Part shown: positions 55,699 through 64,000 of the stretch, one piece after another
How the letters are laid out: every line of letters starts with the position of its first letter
How positions within the stretch are numbered: position 1 is the first letter of the stretch
The notes under the pieces: generated by a model
The model's database searches: none
What the model was told of the DNA's origin: nothing
What the model saw: only the letters and a program-made list of their open reading frames with translations
Position numbers and translations under genes: made by a program
Assembly (NCBI GenBank): GCA_963848205.1
Contig: CAWKCV010000003.1
Location: 930,001-994,000, forward strand
Source of the DNA: BOG-908 sp963848205
Lineage (GTDB): Bacteria; Pseudomonadota; Alphaproteobacteria; Acetobacterales; Acetobacteraceae
Reading direction: 5' to 3'
Length of the DNA stretch: 64,000 nt

Positions 55699-57576
55699 AT
55701 GAGCACCACCCCCAAGGATACCCGCAGCGAGGATTTCAAGCGCGCCACCGCCGGCGCGCTGCGCGCCATGGCGCAGACGCCGGACGTGCAGGTGGCTTTC
55801 CAGCCCGGCCCCTCCGGCATCACCGGCAAGCGCGCACGCCTGCCCGTGCCCACCCGCGCGCTGCCGGCCCCCGAGATGACCCGCCTGCGCGGTGCCGCCG
55901 ACAGTGCGGCACTGCGCCTGCGCCACCATGACGACGCGGTGCACGCCTCGCGCAGCCCGGCCGAACGCGACGCCCGCACCATCTACGACGCACTCGAACA
56001 GGCGCGCGTGGAAATCGTCGGTGGCCGCCACATGGAGGGAGTCGCCGCCAACCTCCGCGCGCGCCTGACCGAGACCTGCGAGGCCGACGGGCTCGACCGG
56101 ATGACCAAACGCGACCAGTTGCCGGCGAGCGCCGCGCTGGCCCTGCTTGCGCGCGAACGCATGTCCGGCCACGCCTCGCCCAAAGCGGCACTCGCCGTGC
56201 TCGACCTCTGGCGCGAGGGCCTGGGCGAGAAGGCGGATGCCGCCATGCACGAACTGGCCGCCGCCGCGCACGACCAGAACGCCTATGCCCGCGCCGCCCG
56301 CAAGCTGCTCGCCGCTCTCGAACTCGCCGAGGGCGAGCAGGAGGTCGAGCAGGAAGAATCCGAGGACCAGAAAGAGGAGACCGGCGAGCAGAGCGGCGCG
56401 CAGGACAACAGCACCGAGGACCAGGGCCAGACCCAGTCCGAGAACGAGAGCATGCTCGCCGCCTCGCCCGAGGAGATGCAGGGCGAGCAGTCGGACGACC
56501 AGGCGAGCGAAGGCGAAGAGGACGACGCCATGGCGTCCGAAGGCGAGGACCGCCCGGCCGGCCCGCAGCCGCGGCGCGAACGCCCCGACGACGATACCGA
56601 GAGCCATTATCGCGCCTACACGCGCGCCTTCGACGAGGAGATCGCCGCCGAAGATCTTTGCGACGCCGACGAACTCTCCCGCCTGCGCCAGCAGCTCGAC
56701 CAGCAGCTCCAGCATCTGCAAGGCGTCGTCTCGCGACTTGCCAACCGCCTGCAACGCCGCCTGATGGCGCAGCAGACGCGCGCGTGGGAGTTCGACCTCG
56801 AGGAAGGCATGCTCGACGCCGGGCGGCTCGCGCGCGTCATCGTCAACCCGATGCAGTCGCTCAGCTACAAGCATGAGCGCGACATGGAATTCCGCGATAC
56901 CGTCGTGACCCTGCTGATCGACAATTCCGGCAGCATGCGCGGCCGCCCGATTACGGTGGCAGCCATGTGCGGCGACATTCTCGCCCGCACGCTGGAACGC
57001 TGCGCGGTGAAGACCGAAATCCTCGGCTTCACCACACGCGCCTGGAAAGGCGGCCAGTCACGCGATTCCTGGGTGCAGGCCGGCAAGCCGCGCAACCCCG
57101 GTCGGCTGAACGATCTGCGCCACATCATCTACAAATCGGCCGACAACCCCTGGCGTCGCGCACGCAAAAATCTCGGCCTGATGCTGCGTGAAGGCCTGCT
57201 CAAGGAAAATATCGACGGCGAAGCTCTGCTCTGGGCCTACCGTCGCCTGATCTCCCGCCCCGAACACCGCCGCATCCTGATGGTGATCAGCGACGGCGCG
57301 CCCGTCGACGACAGCACCCTGTCGATCAATCCAGGCAACTTCCTCGAACGCCATCTGCGCGAGGTGATCCGCGAAATCGAATCACGCGACACGGTCGAGC
57401 TGATCGCCATCGGCATAGGGCACGACGTGACGCGGTATTACCGGCGCGCGGTGACGATCGTGGATGCGGAGGAGTTGGGCGGGACAATGATGAAGAAATT
57501 GTCGGAGCTGTTCGACGAGGATGCGGCGGAGGCTTGGGTGCGATCGACGATCGAGCGCTCGTCGATTGTGGGGTGA
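55699..57576 (+). CDS. cobT: Aerobic cobaltochelatase subunit CobT
   Basis: The 625-residue product has the CobT layout: an N-terminal region from DTRSEDFKRATAGALRAMAQ, a highly acidic Gln/Glu/Asp-rich linker (~residues 210-315), and a C-terminal von Willebrand A domain with the metal-ion motif LLIDNSGSMRGRPI and later VISDGAPVDDSTL. It forms the chelatase ring with CobS. ATG at 55699 is the family start; the frame is open upstream only because of the GIY-YIG remnant. Confidence 0.94.
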   Translation: MSTTPKDTRSEDFKRATAGALRAMAQTPDVQVAFQPGPSGITGKRARLPVPTRALPAPEMTRLRGAADSAALRLRHHDDAVHASRSPAERDARTIYDALEQARVEIVGGRHMEGVAANLRARLTETCEADGLDRMTKRDQLPASAALALLARERMSGHASPKAALAVLDLWREGLGEKADAAMHELAAAAHDQNAYARAARKLLAALELAEGEQEVEQEESEDQKEETGEQSGAQDNSTEDQGQTQSENESMLAASPEEMQGEQSDDQASEGEEDDAMASEGEDRPAGPQPRRERPDDDTESHYRAYTRAFDEEIAAEDLCDADELSRLRQQLDQQLQHLQGVVSRLANRLQRRLMAQQTRAWEFDLEEGMLDAGRLARVIVNPMQSLSYKHERDMEFRDTVVTLLIDNSGSMRGRPITVAAMCGDILARTLERCAVKTEILGFTTRAWKGGQSRDSWVQAGKPRNPGRLNDLRHIIYKSADNPWRRARKNLGLMLREGLLKENIDGEALLWAYRRLISRPEHRRILMVISDGAPVDDSTLSINPGNFLERHLREVIREIESRDTVELIAIGIGHDVTRYYRRAVTIVDAEELGGTMMKKLSELFDEDAAEAWVRSTIERSSIVG

Positions 57577-57606
57577 GGGAAAAGCAGCAGACTTGCCTAA
57601 CCAGCC

Positions 57607-58038
57607 TCACTCCCCGGCGGTGGCCGCCGCATGCAATTGCTGGCATAGACGCTCCGCATCGGCGGGGCAGGACGACACCGACAAGCTGGCGATCCTCTTC
57701 AATTTCTCGGAATCGATCGTCTGGTTGACGTGACTGAGCACGAATGCCTGCAAGCCCGGCCGTCGAACGACCAGATGGGCGAGATCGGGTAGCGTCGTCC
57801 AGTGCTCCAGCAGAATGTTGGCGATCGCGTCCGCATTACCTTCCGAAATGCTTCCGTCATCGCAGTTGCGAAACCGAACGAAAGTTGTGTCGACATCCTT
57901 CCAGCTCTTAATGGTGTCTGTCATCGCTTCGGCTGCGTCGGCGTCTCTAGGCTGGCAGAGGGAAGATTGGGCAAGCGCCGGCCCTACAAAGTTGGCAACG
58001 CTCATCACGATAGCTAAATACAGGCGTAACCTAGCCAT
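57607..58038 (-). CDS. Putative periplasmic immunity protein (Tldi1-like)
   Basis: The 143-residue product has a signal peptide (LYLAIVMSVANFVGPALAQS) and a mature part with SWKDVDTTFVRFRNCDDGSI, SEGNADAIANILLEHW and SSCPADAERLC, a pattern I recall from periplasmic immunity proteins paired with Tlde1-type effectors. The four cysteines of the mature part would suit a disulfide-bonded periplasmic fold. It overlaps the stop of the L,D-transpeptidase-like gene by 8 bases, the expected order of effector then immunity. Confidence 0.7.
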   Translation of the reverse strand: MARLRLYLAIVMSVANFVGPALAQSSLCQPRDADAAEAMTDTIKSWKDVDTTFVRFRNCDDGSISEGNADAIANILLEHWTTLPDLAHLVVRRPGLQAFVLSHVNQTIDSEKLKRIASLSVSSCPADAERLCQQLHAAATAGE

Positions 58039-58495
58039 GCGCTCGTCCGTTCAGTACTCTGCCGCGATTTCGGAGCGTCGCGCTGCGCGCGGATGATTCC
58101 TCGTTATGCGCAACCTCGACCACCGTAAGCGCGTCGACTTTCATGGCGTTGCTGATCGCGTGCATGCCGTCGTCGGACGTGCGGATGCAACCCATCGTCC
58201 AGTGAGGCGGACCGGGTCGGTGCGCGGCTTGAGCTTCACCTGAATGAACCCCGATACCGACATGCCCCGGCACGTTGAAGCGAATGATCCCATAAGAGCC
58301 GAAAGGTCCATTTGGATCAGCCGGGTGACTGTGGGGCACCGTTTGATCCTGGACGGTGTAGCTGCCGTTCTGAAGGTGACGAAGTGTCGCATGACTATCG
58401 ACATTGTTATAGGCAGCCCACGATCCAACCTCCCGCCCCTGCCCGTCAATCATGGTGATTTGGTGACTTTGTCCATCGAATACCAATTTCGACAC
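58031..58495 (-). CDS. L,D-transpeptidase-like protein, putative T6SS peptidoglycan effector (Tlde1-like)
   Basis: The 154-residue product has no signal peptide. It carries KLVFDGQSHQITMIDGQGRE, a central NGSYTV strand, and the transpeptidase signature with His84 in VGIGVHSGEA and Cys103 in HWTMGCIRTSDDG. This matches DUF2778/Tlde1 proteins, T6SS effectors that attack peptidoglycan of rivals by L,D-carboxypeptidase/exchange chemistry. Lack of a secretion signal fits T6SS delivery. GTG at 58495 has GGGAGGA eight bases upstream. It overlaps the upstream membrane-protein gene by 46 bases in another frame. Confidence 0.78.
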   Translation of the reverse strand: MSKLVFDGQSHQITMIDGQGREVGSWAAYNNVDSHATLRHLQNGSYTVQDQTVPHSHPADPNGPFGSYGIIRFNVPGHVGIGVHSGEAQAAHRPGPPHWTMGCIRTSDDGMHAISNAMKVDALTVVEVAHNEESSARSATLRNRGRVLNGRAHG

Positions 58496-59880
58496 CGTTT
58501 GCGTCCTCCCATCTGCTCGGCGGCCGCCATTAGAAAGAACGCCATGCCAACGACGATGCAGGCTGCGTGACGCGAGATTTCCGAATAGCCGTCGCCGAAT
58601 ACGGAAGATGTCAAACTGTAGCATATCACCAGCCCTGCCAGGGCAAAACTTGTCGACCAGCCAGGCAGGAAGGCCGTGAGCGCCGCCATCATAATCGAGA
58701 GACTGCATAGCCCAACGAACGCCGATACCGGCAACATCGCCAGGTAAGTCGACAACGACGTTGCCTTCAGAACGCGAAACGCCAGGCCCTCCGCATCGCT
58801 CGGCCGCTCGAACGGGGTTAGGTCCTGCAAGTACAACCGCTGTGCCAGCCGCGCCGCGCGCAACAGCGGCATGAAGAACGTGGCAGGCTGGCGCACGAAC
58901 AAACCCAACAGCGCGAGCCGGCTGACCCGGTCCACTTCCGGGCACAGGCGCGAATGGGCGATGTCGTCGCGATAGCCGTTACCGCCGATCGCCGCCAGGC
59001 ACGCAGGCGGCATGCCCAGGGTGGCGAGTGCCGCCGGCTTATCCGCCGCCTCTGGCAGAATGGCGGCGAAAAGCGTGTCAGCGATGTCGATATGTTCGAC
59101 CGAGCGTGTGATGTTCGCAGGGCTGGCGTTCAGCAGGGCGAAAAGCAACGGCGCCGCAAGTGCAGCACTGCCCAGGCAGGTCGCCCGCCAGGGACTGCGC
59201 CCAACCGCCAGGCACGCCAACGCGGCCAGCAACCCAAGCACGCCGGCCAAAGCCTGATACTGTTCCTTCACGTTGCCGAGCCAGAATATCACCAGCATGG
59301 TCACCACGACGAACAGCCAGGCAGGCGGCCGCCGATGCGCCACGATGGCGATGATCGCCGCCAGCATCAGCGAGGTGCCGGCAATGCCGGAAAAATCCAC
59401 ATACAACGTGTTGAGATACGAGAGTATCGCGATATCGCCGAACACCAGGAACAGCGCGGCCGAGAGCGTCAATCGCGCGCGCGACCCGATCGGGGCGGCC
59501 AGCAAAACCAATGCCAGCACCATCGTCAGGGCGGCGCGGAGTGCGCCCACTAGCCGCAACGAAAAATGCGCATGCTTGCGATGCAGATGCGCCGCCGCCC
59601 AGGGAAACAGATTGTCCGACGACGCCATGCACAAATCGGGGTGCCGGTCGCCATCGAACACCAGGCCCGGCCAGGCGTTCTGCAGATGCGAGGATATCTT
59701 CGATTGCCCGACATAGTCCGGCCACACGCCCACGCAGGCGGCCTCGCGAAAGAAGTCGAGATTGTTCGCGTAGCCCACCATCGGCACCGCCAGGCACACA
59801 TAGGCCATGCGCGTCGCCAGCAGCGCGATCAGCGCCCAGCTTGCAACGTCGGGCAGCCTGGCCAGGATTCGCTCGCGCAT
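58450..59880 (-). CDS. Uncharacterised polytopic membrane protein
   Basis: The 476-residue product has about ten hydrophobic segments (for example WALIALLATRMAYVCLAVP, AALTMVLALVLLAAPIG, LMLAAIIAIVAHRR, WLFVVVTMLVIFWLGN) separated by short loops, and the first periplasmic loop holds NNLDFFREAACVGVWPDY. The overall look resembles integral-membrane glycosyltransferases, but no diagnostic motif is visible. ATG at 59880 or GTG at 59886 starts it. It is first in a run with the Tlde1-like effector and immunity genes. Confidence 0.75.
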   Translation of the reverse strand: MRERILARLPDVASWALIALLATRMAYVCLAVPMVGYANNLDFFREAACVGVWPDYVGQSKISSHLQNAWPGLVFDGDRHPDLCMASSDNLFPWAAAHLHRKHAHFSLRLVGALRAALTMVLALVLLAAPIGSRARLTLSAALFLVFGDIAILSYLNTLYVDFSGIAGTSLMLAAIIAIVAHRRPPAWLFVVVTMLVIFWLGNVKEQYQALAGVLGLLAALACLAVGRSPWRATCLGSAALAAPLLFALLNASPANITRSVEHIDIADTLFAAILPEAADKPAALATLGMPPACLAAIGGNGYRDDIAHSRLCPEVDRVSRLALLGLFVRQPATFFMPLLRAARLAQRLYLQDLTPFERPSDAEGLAFRVLKATSLSTYLAMLPVSAFVGLCSLSIMMAALTAFLPGWSTSFALAGLVICYSLTSSVFGDGYSEISRHAACIVVGMAFFLMAAAEQMGGRKRCRNWYSMDKVTKSP

Positions 59881-60100
59881 CCGCACGTCTCATGGCAAAA
59901 CGATCCGCCACCAGTCAAACGGCCAGCTTGCGGCCGCCGCAATTCTTTCACTTGACCCAGACTCGGCCGCGTTCGGCAAGGTCACACCAAGCACCGGAGA
60001 CGACCATGCCTCGCACGGGACACAGTTGACGGAACAAGCCGCCCTCGCGATCTCTCCGCCCTTGACCGCCTCGCGCGGGACAGAGCCGGAGCCCCGTTCG

Positions 60101-61474
60101 ATGCCGCCCACCCCCACCCCGAAACGTCTGCACGTGATCACCTGGGGCTGCCAGATGAACGTGTATGACTCCGCCCGGATGGCGGACGTGCTGGCCCCGC
60201 TCGGCTACGCCCCGGCCGCCGGGCCGGAAGAGGCCGACATGGTCATCCTCAACACCTGCCACATCCGCGACCGTGCGACCGAAAAAGTCTTCTCCGAACT
60301 GGGCCGCCTGCGCCTGATCAAGCAGGCGCGCGCCGAGGCGGGCCAGGGCACCATCCTCGCGGTGGCCGGCTGCGTCGCCCAGGCCGAAGGCGCCGAAATC
60401 CTCGCCCGCGCACCCTATGTGGACATCGTGCTCGGTCCGCAGACCTATCACCGCCTGCCCGAAATGGTGGCGCAAGCCAGCCGCGCCGCCGGCGCCGTCA
60501 TCGACACCGACTTCCCTCCCGAATCAAAGTTCGACCACCTGCCGGACGCAGCCGCCGCGCAAACCCCGGGTGGCCTGACCGCCTTCCTCACCATCCAGGA
60601 AGGCTGCGACAAGTTCTGCAGCTTCTGCGTCGTCCCCTACACCCGCGGCGCCGAGGATAGCCGCCCCGCCGCCGCCATCGTGGCCGAGGCACGACGCATG
60701 GTCGCTGGCGGCGTTCGCGAGATCACCCTGCTCGGCCAGAACGTGAACGCCTGGCATGGCGCGGGCCCGGATGGCGCCCCGCGCACCCTCGGCTGGCTGC
60801 TCCGCGCGCTCGCCGAGATCCCTCGCCTCGCCCGCCTGCGCTACACCACCTCGCACCCCAACGATATGGACGACGACCTGATCGCCGCCCATCGCGACCT
60901 GCCCCAAGTCATGCCGTTCCTGCATCTGCCGGTGCAATCGGGCTCGGACCGCATGCTCACCGCGATGAACCGGCGCCACACCTCGGCCGACTACCTCGCC
61001 GTCATCGGCCGCCTGCGCGCCGCCCGCCCCGACATCGCCCTCTCGTCGGACTTCATCGTCGGCCACCCCGGCGAGACCGAGGCCGATTTCGAAGCCACTC
61101 TCCAGCTCATCCGCGAGGTGGGCTTCTCGCAGGCCTTCAGCTTCAACTACTCGCCGCGCCCCGGCACGCCCGCCGCCGGCGCGCCGAACCAGGTGCCCGA
61201 GGTTGAAAAGGACCGCCGCCTCCATGCGCTGCAGGACCTGCTCCGCACCCAGCAGGCCGCGTTCAACGCGCGCTGCGTCGGCCTCACGCTGCCGGTGCTG
61301 ATCACCGGCCCCGGCCGCCACCCCGGCCAGATCGCCGGCCGCTCGCCCTACCTTCAACCCGTTCACCTGATCGGCCCGGCATCGCTGATCGGTCAGGAGA
61401 TCATGGTGTGCATCGAGGCTGCGCACACCAATTCACTGTCTGGAGCAACCCTCAAGGAGAAGGCCTGCGCTTGA
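60101..61474 (+). CDS. miaB: tRNA-2-methylthio-N6-dimethylallyladenosine synthase MiaB
   Basis: The 457-residue product has the methylthiotransferase N-terminal domain with three cluster cysteines (WGCQMNVYDS, NTCHIRDRA, AGCVAQAEG), the radical-SAM motif CDKFCSFC, and a C-terminal TRAM domain (GRHPGQIAGRSPYLQPVHL). It adds the methylthio group at A37 of tRNAs reading UNN codons. ATG at 60101 begins PPTPTPKRLHVITWG; the frame is open upstream but without family resemblance. Confidence 0.95.
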   Translation: MPPTPTPKRLHVITWGCQMNVYDSARMADVLAPLGYAPAAGPEEADMVILNTCHIRDRATEKVFSELGRLRLIKQARAEAGQGTILAVAGCVAQAEGAEILARAPYVDIVLGPQTYHRLPEMVAQASRAAGAVIDTDFPPESKFDHLPDAAAAQTPGGLTAFLTIQEGCDKFCSFCVVPYTRGAEDSRPAAAIVAEARRMVAGGVREITLLGQNVNAWHGAGPDGAPRTLGWLLRALAEIPRLARLRYTTSHPNDMDDDLIAAHRDLPQVMPFLHLPVQSGSDRMLTAMNRRHTSADYLAVIGRLRAARPDIALSSDFIVGHPGETEADFEATLQLIREVGFSQAFSFNYSPRPGTPAAGAPNQVPEVEKDRRLHALQDLLRTQQAAFNARCVGLTLPVLITGPGRHPGQIAGRSPYLQPVHLIGPASLIGQEIMVCIEAAHTNSLSGATLKEKACA

Positions 61475-62517
61475 CCCAACTGTCCCACGCCGCCGCTACC
61501 GCCCCTGGCAAGGCTGTGATGCTCAATTTCAACGATAACGCCCTGCTGCCATTGCTGCTCGGCGATCACGATCGGCACCTGGTGCGGCTGGAACAGGGTT
61601 TTGGCGTGCGCCTCGCATGCCGGGGCAATCGCGTGGCCATCAGCGGCGACCCGGACCGCGTGCAGGCGGCCCAGGCGGCGCTGACAGGCCTGTGGCAGCG
61701 GCTGGAAAAGGGCCAGGCAGTCGCGTCGGCCGATGTGGACGCCGCCATCCGCATGCTCAATCGCGCGCCTGACGAAGACCCGCGCCTGCCGCTTTCCGAT
61801 CTGCCCGCCATTCGCACTCGGCGCGGCGCCGTCGGGCCCCGCTCGCCCGGCCAGCAGACCTACATGGAAACGCTGGGCCGGCACGAGATGGTGTTCGCGC
61901 TCGGCCCGGCAGGCACCGGCAAAACGTATCTGGCGGTCGCCCAGGCCGTCGCCATGCTGCTCGCCAACCGCGTCGAACGCATCGTTCTCTGCCGCCCCGC
62001 GGTCGAGGCCGGCGAGCGGCTCGGCTTCCTGCCCGGCGACCTCAAGGAGAAGATCGACCCCTATCTGCGCCCGCTCTACGATGCGCTGCACGACATGATG
62101 CCCGGCGACCAGGTCATCCGACGCATGGGCACCGGGGAGATCGAGGTCGCCCCCCTCGCCTTCATGCGCGGCCGCACGCTGGCCCACGCGTTCGTCATCC
62201 TCGACGAAGCGCAGAACACCACTGAAGCGCAGATGAAGATGTTTTTGACGCGCATGGGCGAGGGAACCCGCATGGTCGTCACCGGCGATCTCACCCAGAT
62301 CGACCTGCCGCCGGGCACCCGCAGCGGGCTGCGCGACGCGGTCGAGACGCTCGAAGGTGTCTCCGGCATCGGCTTCGCTCGTTTCAACACGCGCGACGTA
62401 GTGCGTCATCCGCTCGTTGGCCGTATAGTGGATGCCTACGATCAACGGGCCGAAGCCGCGCGGGAGACCACGCAGCGCCGCGCCCGCCGGGAGAGCGATG
62501 CACACGGCCCAGTCTGA
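61471..62517 (+). CDS. phoH: PhoH-family ATPase
   Basis: The 348-residue product has a PhoH P-loop domain: GPAGTGKTYLAVAQAVAML, CRPAVEAGERLGFLPGDLKE, ILDEAQNTT and VVTGDLTQIDLP, with an N-terminal KH-like region. It is linked to RNA metabolism with YbeY. TTG at 61471 overlaps the miaB stop as TTGA, with AAGGAGAAGG upstream; longer frames overlap miaB more. Confidence 0.93.
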   Translation: MTQLSHAAATAPGKAVMLNFNDNALLPLLLGDHDRHLVRLEQGFGVRLACRGNRVAISGDPDRVQAAQAALTGLWQRLEKGQAVASADVDAAIRMLNRAPDEDPRLPLSDLPAIRTRRGAVGPRSPGQQTYMETLGRHEMVFALGPAGTGKTYLAVAQAVAMLLANRVERIVLCRPAVEAGERLGFLPGDLKEKIDPYLRPLYDALHDMMPGDQVIRRMGTGEIEVAPLAFMRGRTLAHAFVILDEAQNTTEAQMKMFLTRMGEGTRMVVTGDLTQIDLPPGTRSGLRDAVETLEGVSGIGFARFNTRDVVRHPLVGRIVDAYDQRAEAARETTQRRARRESDAHGPV

Positions 62518-63001
62518 AGGAGAGTCTCCTGGCCCCGCGCAAGCGGGGTTCCGACGCGCTGCCCACAACCAGCCGACGATCCTCGTGCAGGATTTCGGCT
62601 GGCACCGCCTGGTTCGCGACGCCTCCCGCCTGGCCACCCGCGCCGCCATTGCCGCCGGCGGCGCCGGCACCGTGGTGCTCTCCAGCGACCGCGCGGTGAA
62701 AACGCTTAACGCCGCGCACCGCCAGCGCAACAAGCCCACCAACGTGCTGACGTTCGAGCCCGCCGGCGGCTTTCTCGGCGGCGACATCGTGCTCGCCCTC
62801 GGCACCGTGCGACGCGAGGCACGCGCTGCCGGCCGCAGTGCCGCGCACCATCTGGCGCATCTCGTGGTGCACGGAGCGCTGCATCTGCGTGGATACGACC
62901 ATCAGAATGCCGGCGATGCGCGCCGGATGGAGATGGAAGAGGCGCGGATACTGCGAACGTTGGGGGTGCCGAATCCTTGGAAGAAAGGCCTTCTTTTTTG
63001 A
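62498..63001 (+). CDS. ybeY: Endoribonuclease YbeY
   Basis: The 167-residue product has the YbeY core NKPTNVLTFEP and the zinc motif HLVVHGALHLRGYDH (three His). YbeY matures rRNA 3' ends. ATG at 62498 has GGGAG upstream and overlaps phoH by 20 bases. The last codons (KKGLLF and the stop) are encoded by a dispersed repeat, so the native C-terminus may have been replaced. Confidence 0.92.
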   Translation: MHTAQSEGESPGPAQAGFRRAAHNQPTILVQDFGWHRLVRDASRLATRAAIAAGGAGTVVLSSDRAVKTLNAAHRQRNKPTNVLTFEPAGGFLGGDIVLALGTVRREARAAGRSAAHHLAHLVVHGALHLRGYDHQNAGDARRMEMEEARILRTLGVPNPWKKGLLF

Positions 63002-63113
63002 AAAAAAGAAGCAAAAAACTTTTGCTGGTTGGTTTCGACGTGTCCTCGGACACGCCGAAACCGACTGACAGACGTTTTTTTGGTTCTTTTTCAAAAAAAG
63101 AACGTCCTTCCTT
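62981..63113. repeat. Dispersed repeat, complete inverted pair with central stem
   Basis: The left unit (62981-63025) has the hairpin TTCTTTTTTGAAAAAAAGAA then GCAAAAAACTTTTGC. The right unit (63066-63113) is its near reverse complement. Between them 63031-63062 forms a 15-bp stem (GGTTTCGACGTGTCC / GGACACGCCGAAACC, one mismatch). It fills the gap between ybeY and the corC-type gene. Confidence 0.88.
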
Positions 63114-64000
63114 ATGAGCGATTCCGAAGGCACCCTGCTCAACCGCCTCGGCAGCATCCTCGGCAACCGCACGCGCCGGCGCGGCCAGGACCACGGCGTG
63201 CGCGAATCCATCGCCGAGCTCGTGCAGGAAGCCGCCGACGCCGGCGAGTCGGATGGCGAAACGCCCGAACTCGACCGCCAGGAACGCGCACTCATCGCCA
63301 ACGTGCTGCGCCTGCGCGGCACCACGGCCGACGATCTGATGGTGCCGCGCGCCGACATCATCGCCATGCCGCTCGATCTCACCTGGAACCAGGCCGTCGA
63401 ATTCATCCGGCGCGAAGGCCATTCGCGCATGCCGGTGTTCCGCGAGCAGCTCGATGACATCGTCGGCATGGTCCACATCAAGGACGTGTTCGCCTGGGAC
63501 GGCACGGCCGAAGCCTTCCGGATGGACACCATATTGCGCCGCCCGCTGATGGTGGCGCCGCAAATCCCGGTGCTCGATCTGCTGCTGCAGATGCGCGTCG
63601 CCCGCGTGCATCTCGCCCTCGTCGTCGACGAATATGGCGGCATCGACGGCCTGCTCACCATCGAGGACCTGGTCGAGACGATCGTGGGCGACATCGCCGA
63701 CGAGCACGACGAGCAGGACGCACCCATGGTCACCGAACGCGCCGACGGCACGTTCGACATCGACGCCCGCATGAAAGTCGAGGATTTCGAACAACGCCTG
63801 GGCGCCCTGCTCACCGAAGAAGAACGCGAAGCCGACATCGACACCATCGGCGGCCTCATCTTCACCATCGCCGGCCGCGTCCCCGCGCGCGGCGAGGTGA
63901 TCTCCCATGTGTCGGGCGCGGAGTTCCGTGTTCTGGATTCAGACGCGCGCCGAATACGACGGCTGCGGGCCAAGATGCCGGTTGGGGGTGGCACGGTTCA
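63114..64000 (+). CDS. corC: CorC/HlyC-type CBS-domain protein, truncated by right edge
   Basis: The visible 295 residues include tandem CBS domains (ALIANVLRLRGTTADDLMVP, EGHSRMPVFREQLDDIVG, HIKDVFAW, then HLALVVDEYGGIDGLLTIED) and most of a CorC_HlyC domain (DIDARMKVEDFEQRLG, DTIGGLIFTIAGRVP). These proteins are tied to Mg/Co efflux and envelope stress. The miaB-phoH-ybeY-corC order is typical of alphaproteobacteria. No stop is reached, but the domain is nearly complete. Confidence 0.93.
   Translation, partial: MSDSEGTLLNRLGSILGNRTRRRGQDHGVRESIAELVQEAADAGESDGETPELDRQERALIANVLRLRGTTADDLMVPRADIIAMPLDLTWNQAVEFIRREGHSRMPVFREQLDDIVGMVHIKDVFAWDGTAEAFRMDTILRRPLMVAPQIPVLDLLLQMRVARVHLALVVDEYGGIDGLLTIEDLVETIVGDIADEHDEQDAPMVTERADGTFDIDARMKVEDFEQRLGALLTEEEREADIDTIGGLIFTIAGRVPARGEVISHVSGAEFRVLDSDARRIRRLRAKMPVGGGTV

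Noticed and set aside
62384..63994. Minus-strand frame of 536 codons opposite ybeY and corC
   Set aside because: It crosses a hairpin repeat and is Ser/Arg-rich; the plus-strand genes are clear.

Overview
The window reads as the chromosome of an alphaproteobacterium, most likely of the family Acetobacteraceae (inference). The support is the clustering of tig-clpP-clpX-lon-HU with an alpha-type sspB alongside, the dnaJ-cobS-cobT set beside bolA, a miaB-phoH-ybeY-corC operon, high GC in the core half, and A/T-rich dispersed repeats of a type I associate with Acetobacteraceae. It is free of rRNA, CRISPR arrays and complete insertion sequences.

Region 1 (1-29.9 kb) is a complete type VI secretion system (T6SS). 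A long minus-strand operon runs right to left: tssA, tssB, tssC, a tssC paralogue (impD type), tagJ, tssE, tssF, tssG, fha, tssJ, tssK, tssL, tssM, a tagF-pppA fusion, and the kinase ppkA, which runs off the left edge. Diverging from it on the plus strand are clpV, hcp, an unrecognised gene, vgrG, an Ala/Ser/Gly-rich unrecognised gene, and a cassette of Eag chaperone, PAAR/transmembrane/toxin protein and immunity protein laid out like EagT6-Tse6-Tsi6. Kinase, phosphatase, FHA protein and a Thr-containing TssL N-terminus are all present, so the apparatus is probably switched by threonine phosphorylation. The left 9.9 kb (kinase to tssJ) is visibly poorer in G+C than the rest of the locus.

Region 2 (30-46 kb) is core: a DUF4345 membrane protein, tRNA-Asp, tRNA-Val, HU, lon, clpX, clpP, tig, tRNA-Leu, sspB, a two-gene polysaccharide-type ABC exporter, an amidinotransferase-family hydrolase, formate-tetrahydrofolate ligase, several small proteins, an SDR oxidoreductase, tRNA-Thr and a two-domain cold-shock protein.

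Region 3 (46-58 kb) holds a GFA-family protein, the comM/yifB ATPase, a DsbD/ScsB-like transmembrane thiol reductase, helicase hrpB, a ribbon-helix-helix protein, bolA, a J-domain protein and aerobic cobaltochelatase cobS/cobT. Between cobS and cobT sits a truncated GIY-YIG reading frame bracketed by near-perfect 34-bp inverted palindromic repeats.

Region 4 (57.6-64 kb) has a membrane protein whose 3' end overlaps a short gene for an L,D-transpeptidase-like protein, followed by an overlapping periplasmic protein. I read these two as an orphan T6SS effector/immunity pair of Tlde1/Tldi1 type. Then come miaB, phoH, ybeY and a corC-type CBS protein cut by the right edge. A dispersed repeat built of about 45-bp units, singly or as inverted pairs, recurs at seven places, four of them directly behind stop codons.
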